DNA from: an uncultured Ruminococcus sp.
Lineage (GTDB): Bacteria; Bacillota; Clostridia; Oscillospirales; Ruminococcaceae
Direction of reading: 5' to 3'
DNA: 18,226 bases
NCBI GenBank assembly: GCA_910584195.1
Contig: CAJTYV010000043.1
Coordinates: 1 to 18,226 of the forward strand
This document shows, piece by piece, positions 14,869 through 18,226 of this stretch. The number at the start of each line of letters is the position of its first letter. Within the stretch, counting starts at the first letter, position 1. The position numbers and the translations under genes were made by a program. The notes below the pieces were generated by a model. It did no database searches, was not told the origin of the DNA, and saw only the letters and a list, made by a program, of their open reading frames with translations.

Positions 14869-14906
14869 ACTTTGAGGAATATTAGTTAATGCTTTAATTT
14901 CATTAT

Positions 14907-15047
14907 CTATGATTGAAGAAATCTCAGCGACCGCCAGATACAATTCAGTTTCTTCGTGATTTCTGCAAAATCCACAGTGTAAATATTGTCTGTACTGTTT
15001 ACATGCACAGCAATCTGATTGATATTGTTAGCACCATTTTCAATCAT
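14907..15047 (-). pseudogene. Fragment resembling the C-terminus of a MobC mobilization protein
   Basis: The minus strand from an ATG at 15047 reads 46 codons: MIENGANNINQIAVHVNST, then DNIYTVDFAEITKKL and the end WRSLRFLQS. The run NNINQIA-hydrophobic-x-hydrophobic-NST followed by NIY and an acidic helix is the typical C-terminal signature of MobC/relaxosome accessory proteins of Gram-positive mobilizable plasmids and conjugative transposons. A full protein has about 110-130 residues, so most of the N-terminus is missing. There is no ribosome site before the ATG, and an inverted-repeat block begins inside the first codons. It is best read as the scar of a lost or decayed mobile element. The assignment rests on remembered family motifs only. 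Confidence 0.55.
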
Positions 15048-15181
15048 AAAACGATAACCTCTAAAATAAAACGTTAGCCTTGAAAAATAAAACGATTACT
15101 TGCTATCGTTTTATTTTTCCCCGCAAAAAAGAAACAGCCACAGTGATTTTTACGTCACTGTGGCTGCTATCGTTTTATGAT
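15043..15181. repeat. Cluster of ATAAAACGATA-like repeats, partly inverted
   Basis: An 11-base word occurs as ATAAAACGATA (15046-15056), ATAAAACGTTA (15066-15076), ATAAAACGATT (15087-15097), and in inverted form TATCGTTTTAT at 15104-15114 and 15168-15178. The outermost copies extend to a perfect 14-bp inverted repeat (15043-15056 with 15168-15181). The middle pair forms a perfect 14-bp hairpin with an 8-base loop (15083-15096 with 15105-15118). A further partial copy, TATCGTTTT, is at 15334-15342. The function is unknown. Confidence 0.75.
15125..15166 (-). terminator. Strong hairpin, terminator on the minus strand
   Basis: A perfect 12-bp stem (CAGCCACAGTGA with TCACTGTGGCTG, 8-base loop) is followed on the minus strand by TTTCTTTTTT. 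It could have ended a gene once present to its right. It sits inside the repeat cluster. Confidence 0.65.
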
Positions 15182-15224
15182 AAGCTGAAAATGCCTTGTT
15201 TCTCGGCTTTTTTACAATAAAAAT

Positions 15225-15342
15225 GCACCTAACGATTGTATCATTCGTTAGGTGCGATTATGGCTAAAGACTCCAATTTTGATACAATGCACCCTTTTGA
15301 AAATTGGAGGGTGCATTTTTGTTAGGGTGCAATTATCGTTTT
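15225..15342. repeat. Interleaved palindromes with pseudoknot/attenuator topology
   Basis: Hairpin 1 pairs GCACCTAACGA (15225-15235) with TCGTTAGGTGC (15245-15255). Stem 2 pairs CTCCAATTTT (15271-15280) with AAAATTGGAG (15300-15309). Stem 3 pairs AATGCACCC (15286-15294) with GGGTGCATT (15309-15317) and is followed by a T run to 15320. Stems 2 and 3 interleave and share base 15309. The loop of hairpin 1 (ATTGTATCA, 15235-15243) is perfectly complementary to TGATACAAT at 15280-15288. GTTAGGTGCGATTAT recurs as GTTAGGGTGCAATTAT (15321-15336). No coding sequence explains this. Confidence 0.75.
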
Positions 15343-15393
15343 CTTGTTGAAATCAGCCTTCAAATTTCTATCAATATGATAAAAGAACTTTAA

Positions 15394-15507
15394 AAAGCCA
15401 TTTTTGACTATGTCAAATTTTACAATAGCGAACGCCCGCATAGTATGCTCAGCTACAAAACACCTAATCAATGGGAAAAACTCTATTTTCAGAAAATTGA
15501 AAAATAA
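15394..15507 (+). pseudogene. C-terminal remnant of an IS3-family transposase (OrfB)
   Basis: The plus strand reads 37 codons to a TAA at 15505: KAIFDYVKFYNSERPHSML, then SYKTPNQWEKLYF. The motif IFDY-x-x-FYN-x-ERPHS-x-L-x-Y-x-TP is the classic C-terminal end of IS3/IS150-type integrase-fold transposases. A TAA lies directly before the lysine codon and the preceding sequence does not continue the protein, so the DDE catalytic core is gone. It marks an old insertion in the junction between the two-component module and the AT-rich exporter-kinase pair. The 200 bases after it (15508-15703) hold no gene that I can support. Confidence 0.8.
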
Positions 15508-15595
15508 TGTATTTGTACTTTACAACCAGTTCGAATCTGAAGGATTTTTTGAAACTGCCTCTCAGTTTTTGACTTTTTTATAAAATCTGTTTAGT

Positions 15596-15624
15596 TTGAC
15601 AAATGTAATAAATTCTCGTAATAT
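15596..15624 (+). promoter_or_regulatory. Orphan sigma-A-like promoter facing the kinase gene
   Basis: A perfect TTGACA (15596-15601) is followed after 17 bp by TAATAT (15619-15624), with TATAAT also present three bases further on. It points rightwards into the 3' end of the minus-strand kinase gene. Only a 17-codon frame without a ribosome site (ATG at 15631) follows, so it is either a leftover of the lost element or a source of antisense RNA. Confidence 0.35.
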
Positions 15625-15703
15625 AATCTTATGTATAGTAATCGCCATTCAGGCTGGTTCAGTTTTAAAGTGAAACTAAGTTAAAGCTGTAGCTTTCTTA
15701 TTG

Positions 15704-16615
15704 CTATCTAAAATGAATAGGAATAGGATCGCATAAGTCATTATATATTCGAAAAAAATCATTTGAAATCTTTGAAGCAAATGCATAGTTGCCCTTACCT
15801 ATTTCAAAAAAACACATATGTAGCATCTTGACAATACTATAAATGAAATTATGCATCCAAAAATCATCTGGTATGTTATTTTCAAAATAATAGTTCAAAA
15901 CAGAACGCCAAAGTGTTTTTTCTAAATTAGATTCATAAAAAGTGGTGGCAAATGAGAAATCTCTCCATATATCTGATATACCTATGTTTTCTAAATCAAT
16001 TAAGTACGCCGCTAATGTTTTACCAATAACAATATTACCTAAATGTAAATCTAAGTGGCAGACACCTTCTTTAAACGGTTTTATATCAGAATTCTGCTTA
16101 AGTATTTCCAAATAAGAAACTAAATGTGGAATTTGTTTCATGTTATTTAAAAAAACATATTCCATATGTGGTTTAAACTCTGAAACGAAAAAATCATCTC
16201 GTGTTGGAGTCTGAATTTTTATATCATGAAGCATATGCATAGTATTAGCAATAGAGTATGCGACCCGATCGATTTTCATAGGATTATCGTTTATGAATTT
16301 GTTCGCAGTAACACCAGAAATCCAGGTTGATACAATGCAAATCTTTTCAACATTATTTAAATAGACCACATCAAGAACCTTTTGGATACAAATAACCTTT
16401 TCTGATAATTGATTCATCAAACAGACGTTTATATTAGCAAAATGATTAGACAAAAAACGAAATGTATAAATGTCTTTTGAACAGCACACTTTATAATGAT
16501 GACTCATCGATCGCCCATTTAGTTTTTCAATATTTTGAACATGATCTTGAAAATGTTGCAACACATAAAATTTGATGAATTCATGTTCTGCATTTCTCTC
16601 ATTATATTCGTCCAA
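15704..16615 (-). CDS. APH/choline-kinase-fold phosphotransferase
   Basis: This 303-residue protein has the aminoglycoside-phosphotransferase/choline-kinase fold. The N-lobe segment SHHYKVCCSKDIYTFRFL matches the nucleotide-binding strands, and VSTWISGVTA fits the hinge. The catalytic loop is HLDLHLGN, with the catalytic Asp and the metal-ligand Asn, and the second metal aspartate is in YLIDLENIG. The active site therefore looks intact. Such enzymes phosphorylate small hydroxylated molecules: antibiotics, choline, sugars or nucleosides. The gene overlaps the end of the exporter gene by 14 bp, so the two are translationally coupled. This suggests that the kinase modifies the exported compound or gives resistance to it (inference). 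It is AT-rich compared with the genes to its left. The acceptor is unknown. Confidence 0.85.
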   Translation of the reverse strand: MDEYNERNAEHEFIKFYVLQHFQDHVQNIEKLNGRSMSHHYKVCCSKDIYTFRFLSNHFANINVCLMNQLSEKVICIQKVLDVVYLNNVEKICIVSTWISGVTANKFINDNPMKIDRVAYSIANTMHMLHDIKIQTPTRDDFFVSEFKPHMEYVFLNNMKQIPHLVSYLEILKQNSDIKPFKEGVCHLDLHLGNIVIGKTLAAYLIDLENIGISDIWRDFSFATTFYESNLEKTLWRSVLNYYFENNIPDDFWMHNFIYSIVKMLHMCFFEIGKGNYAFASKISNDFFRIYNDLCDPIPIHFR

Positions 16616-18182
16616 ATTTTACCTCACAAATATGCTTAAAATACTGATTTCTTTTGACCAGATCATCATATTTTCCATGATCAATAAGGCGACCATTATC
16701 GATTAATAGAATATCATCATATTCATAAACGAGTTTTCCAGAAAAATTATGCGAAATAAAAATAACAGTTTTATCTTTATAGCCTAAAACCATTTGCTCT
16801 ATCTCATATGCAGTTTCTGTGTCTAATGTTGATGTCACTTCATCAAATATCAACATTGAATATGGATTCATTAAGCTTCTTGCAATTTCAATCTTTCTTC
16901 TCTCACCGCTAGAAATATTATCATTTGCATCATGAATAATCTTTTGCAAATCAAGATTCATATGAGAAGAATTAATAGCACTCTCAAGATTACTTACACA
17001 CTCCTCGCGGAATAAGACAATATTATCAAGCACTGATCCGGTAAAAGTAGAAACACTTTCATTTGAATAAGACACTAATTTAGCCAGTTCTCCGTTTGTA
17101 AGTCGAGATACAGGAACATTATTTATGTATATTTCGCCAGATATTCCATTAATATAGTTTTTTATAGCTTTAAAGATGGTACTTTTACCCGACCCATTTG
17201 GTCCCACAATTAAGTATTTCTTTCCGCGTTCAAAAGAATAAGAAAAGTGAACAACAATAATTTTATTATCTACCTTAACTGTAACATCACGATACTCTAT
17301 CGTTCCTGCTGATATTGACAATGGATTTTTATTATCAATAACTTCGTTTTTTTCCGATAAACGTCTTGTCTTTTCAAGAATTGTATGTACAGATTTTATA
17401 CTGTTAATATTTGAAACAATGGACTGCAATGGATCTGCTAAATCACTTGCAAACGATCTCGCGGCGATAACAGTGCCTACTAACATTTCACCTTTGACAA
17501 CATATGTAAGACCTATTCCAATCGCTATCAATTGCATGAACCATGCAAGCATACTTCCAATATTATTGGCAATTGAAAGAGATGTATCTGAATCAAATCT
17601 TGTATCTTCCGTTTTAGAATTGACTTTATCAAAGCGTTCCTTAATTTGATTCTCTACAGCATAGTTTTTTATTGTTGTGTATGCGGAAAAATACTCCTTA
17701 GTTTTTTGCGTAAACCATGAGATTCGTTTTGAATATTCATAGCTTTTCTCATTTAAAATTTTAGAAGCTATTGTTGGAATAAATAACGTTGTAACTCCAA
17801 AGCATAAAATATATATCGCTAATTTACGATCGAGTGACAAAAAAGAAGTGCCAAGAATAACAATGGAAATTATGTTAGCAATAAGTTGGATTACTCTGTC
17901 TATATATCTTGTTTCGAGCAATGCAATATCATTAGTAAAAATGGAAATATACTCTCCACTTGATGCCCTTTCATGTGCCGTTGCTGCATCCATTTCATAC
18001 AGTTTAGAAAAAATGTCATTTTTAATATTATATTTAATATTGCAAGTAAATCTTGATTGTAATATAGAAGATGTAAAAACTATAACTCGTTTAGATAACC
18101 ATACAAGAAATCCTATTGTTAACATACGAGCAATCAATGCACTGTCAGTTCCTATTTTTGCTGTGTTAAAGGTAACCGCCAA
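16602..18182 (-). CDS. ABC exporter, fused membrane and ATPase domains (N-terminus apparently truncated)
   Basis: This 526-residue half-transporter of the exporter type has membrane helices over roughly residues 10-275 and an ATPase domain from about residue 290. Walker A is GPNGSGKST, the signature is ISSGERRKIEIARSL (in place of LSGGQ), Walker B is SMLIFDEVTSTLD, and the H-loop is IFISHNF. The Q-loop glutamine is not conserved (VSYSNES). The first usable codon is TTG at 18182, without a ribosome site, and a TAG in the same frame stands five codons before it. Family members are usually 570-600 residues, so most of the first membrane helix is missing through a stop, frameshift or unseen start. 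Its partner is the overlapping kinase gene. It resembles peptide or natural-product exporters. Confidence 0.85.
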   Translation of the reverse strand: MAVTFNTAKIGTDSALIARMLTIGFLVWLSKRVIVFTSSILQSRFTCNIKYNIKNDIFSKLYEMDAATAHERASSGEYISIFTNDIALLETRYIDRVIQLIANIISIVILGTSFLSLDRKLAIYILCFGVTTLFIPTIASKILNEKSYEYSKRISWFTQKTKEYFSAYTTIKNYAVENQIKERFDKVNSKTEDTRFDSDTSLSIANNIGSMLAWFMQLIAIGIGLTYVVKGEMLVGTVIAARSFASDLADPLQSIVSNINSIKSVHTILEKTRRLSEKNEVIDNKNPLSISAGTIEYRDVTVKVDNKIIVVHFSYSFERGKKYLIVGPNGSGKSTIFKAIKNYINGISGEIYINNVPVSRLTNGELAKLVSYSNESVSTFTGSVLDNIVLFREECVSNLESAINSSHMNLDLQKIIHDANDNISSGERRKIEIARSLMNPYSMLIFDEVTSTLDTETAYEIEQMVLGYKDKTVIFISHNFSGKLVYEYDDILLIDNGRLIDHGKYDDLVKRNQYFKHICEVKFGRI

Positions 18183-18226
18183 CCAAACCCAAACCTACTC
18201 AATCCCGCAAAAATGTGTTACAATAG

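Noticed and set aside
15043..15181. The outer 14-bp inverted repeat as terminal repeats of a miniature transposon (MITE)
   Set aside because: No target-site duplication is visible in the flanks, and extra copies of the word lie inside and outside the unit, which fits a repeat cluster better.
15043..15342. CRISPR array
   Set aside because: The repeats are short, in both orientations and irregularly spaced, and no cas gene is present.

Overview
The window looks like chromosomal DNA of a low-to-mid GC Gram-positive gut bacterium of the Clostridia, perhaps Oscillospiraceae/Ruminococcus. This is inferred from strong GGAGG ribosome sites, sigma-A promoters with 17-bp spacers, lipobox lipoproteins and the gene families present. 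No rRNA, tRNA or CRISPR array is visible.

Positions 55-5527 (minus strand) hold a tight eight-gene redox operon, transcribed right to left: MerR-type regulator, flavin reductase, lipid-anchored flavodoxin, a lipoprotein fusing a formylglycine-generating-enzyme-like (SUMF1) domain to a flavodoxin, a cytoplasmic flavodoxin, a hexapeptide acetyltransferase, a small tautomerase and an aldo/keto reductase. Gaps are about 4-25 bp, and one good promoter lies in front of merR. Just upstream are a second acetyltransferase gene with a frameshifted 3' end, a lysR gene with its own promoter, and a yyaL-like (thioredoxin-fold/DUF255) gene. The promoter-leader in front of merR is a diverged copy of the one in front of the broken acetyltransferase gene, and it carries along the last codons of lysR. 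This suggests the region grew by duplication.

Positions 9318-14868 (plus strand) hold a four-gene ABC transporter/two-component module: two-FtsX-domain permease, ATPase, OmpR-type response regulator and histidine kinase. A tandem 11-bp-phased repeat next to an extended -10 box precedes the permease. The regulator gene has its own promoter, and a strong terminator closes the module. This is the layout of modules that sense and resist cell-envelope-active antimicrobials, but the substrate cannot be read from sequence.

Positions 14869-15703 form a gene-poor scar. It holds a minus-strand fragment resembling the C-terminus of a MobC mobilization protein, a cluster of ATAAAACGATA-like repeats and hairpins, a second block of interleaved palindromes with pseudoknot/attenuator topology, and a plus-strand remnant of an IS3-family transposase C-terminus. 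Beyond it (15704-18226, minus strand) is a visibly more AT-rich pair, probably horizontally acquired: an ABC exporter (membrane plus ATPase domains, N-terminus apparently truncated) overlapping by 14 bp an APH/choline-kinase-fold phosphotransferase.

The most unusual items are the SUMF1-flavodoxin lipoprotein inside a three-flavodoxin operon, the duplicated promoter-leader, the interleaved palindromes in the scar, and the exporter-kinase pair.
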